Notes under the pieces: model-generated
The model's input: only the letters and a program-made list of their open reading frames with translations
Databases searched by the model: none
What the model was told of the DNA's origin: nothing
Translations under genes and position numbers: made by a program
Shown: in pieces, positions 6,002 to 6,397 of the stretch
Position numbering within the stretch: position 1 is the stretch's first letter
Layout of the letters: every line of letters starts with the position of its first letter
Assembly: GCA_007126415.1 (NCBI GenBank)
Contig: SLBH01000183.1
Coordinates: 1 to 6,397 of the forward strand
From: Spirochaetales bacterium
GTDB taxonomy: Bacteria > Spirochaetota > Spirochaetia > DSM-27196 > SLAA01
Length of the DNA stretch: 6,397 nt
Direction: 5' to 3'

Positions 6002-6397
6002 TTAGTCGAGGTCGTCGAGGCGATACTCGATATTGTTGTGCTCCTGAATCGCGCGAACCTGCGCCCAGTGCTGCTCATAGGTAATGGGAATGAACCCGTC
6101 TACGCCGAATTCTTCACCGAGCGGGGTTCCCTCGAAGTCATACGTCAGGAATGCCTCGCGAATCTTCTCTTGCAGATCGGGGTGTAGATTGTGCGCGATA
6201 CCGTACGACGTGGTGGGGAACGGATCGGTCTCGAAGATGATGCGAATGTCGTTGGGATCGTACAGGCCGCGCTCGGCCATGCGATCGACAACCTCGGAGG
6301 CTACGGGTGCGGCGTCGTAATCGCCTGCCACTACGCCGAGCGCCGAGTTCTCGTGACTACCGGAAAACTGCGGGTCGTAGTCCTCACCCGGCACAAC
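6002..6397 (-). CDS. phnD: PhnD-family periplasmic substrate-binding protein (first copy), N-terminal part outside window
   Basis: Only the C-terminal 131 or so residues are present. The frame is open to the right edge, so the GTG at 6394 is an internal Val, not a start. From PGEDYD to the stop it aligns without gaps with residues 212-340 of the second copy. About 90 of 129 positions are identical by hand count (about 70%). Shared blocks are FSGSH, DAAPVASEVVDRMA, ETDPFPTTSYG, AHNLHP, EKIREAF, GTPLGEEF and VDGFIPI. The most diverged patches are the segment between RG and IRII (LYDPND versus QFSKDE) and the last 20 residues. It ends TAA at 6004-6002 and is followed by the hairpin gap and phnC. 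Being first in the visible operon and followed by a stable hairpin, it is likely the most highly expressed receptor. Confidence 0.9.
   Translation of the reverse strand, partial: VVPGEDYDPQFSGSHENSALGVVAGDYDAAPVASEVVDRMAERGLYDPNDIRIIFETDPFPTTSYGIAHNLHPDLQEKIREAFLTYDFEGTPLGEEFGVDGFIPITYEQHWAQVRAIQEHNNIEYRLDDLD

Noticed and set aside
5854..6078. Small minus-strand frame across the phnD1-phnC gap
   Set aside because: It overlaps the phnD1 end in another frame, runs through the hairpin arms and is Arg/Ser/Thr-rich with no motif.
6392..6394. GTG as start of the rightmost coding region
   Set aside because: Alignment with phnD2 shows this codon falls in the middle of the protein. The gene simply runs off the window.

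Overview
The window is one co-oriented block of genes, all on the minus strand and so transcribed from high to low coordinates. It is moderately GC-rich. The exported binding protein, with a cleavable signal peptide, fits a Gram-negative (diderm) bacterium. The PhnD-like proteins are acidic and Asp/Glu-rich, which would suit a marine or haloalkaline lifestyle, but I cannot name the lineage. A spirochaete and a gammaproteobacterium are both possible.

Region 1 (6397 to 2395) is an ABC importer operon of the phosphonate/phosphite/phosphate (PhnCDE) family. The order of transcription is phnD copy 1 (only its C-terminal part lies in the window), phnC ATPase, phnE permease A, phnE permease B, then a complete second phnD. 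From phnC to phnD2 the genes overlap or nearly touch: 8 bp, then ATGA, then a 10-nt gap with the Shine-Dalgarno sequence inside the preceding stop codon. Only the 162-bp gap between phnD1 and phnC is long, and it holds a perfect 14-bp hairpin without a U-tract. The operon ends at a textbook rho-independent terminator (2340-2369). Two binding proteins about 70% identical over the compared part bracket one ATPase and two permeases. This suggests one membrane complex served by two receptors with related ligands. No catabolic gene (C-P lyase, phosphonatase, phosphite dehydrogenase) is in view, so the ligand stays open.

Region 2 (2361 to 1179) is fbaB, an archaeal-type class I fructose-1,6-bisphosphate aldolase. 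It has its own strong ribosome binding site and a probable promoter whose -35 element falls in the loop of the operon terminator.

Region 3 (1109 to the left edge) is the N-terminal 369 residues of a polytopic membrane protein of MATE/MOP-flippase type with a visible internal repeat. It lies 69 bp downstream of fbaB with no convincing terminator between, so the two may be co-transcribed.

No RNA genes, CRISPR arrays, insertion sequences or phage genes are visible. The one unusual system-level feature is the receptor-duplicated transporter operon. The rest looks like ordinary metabolism.
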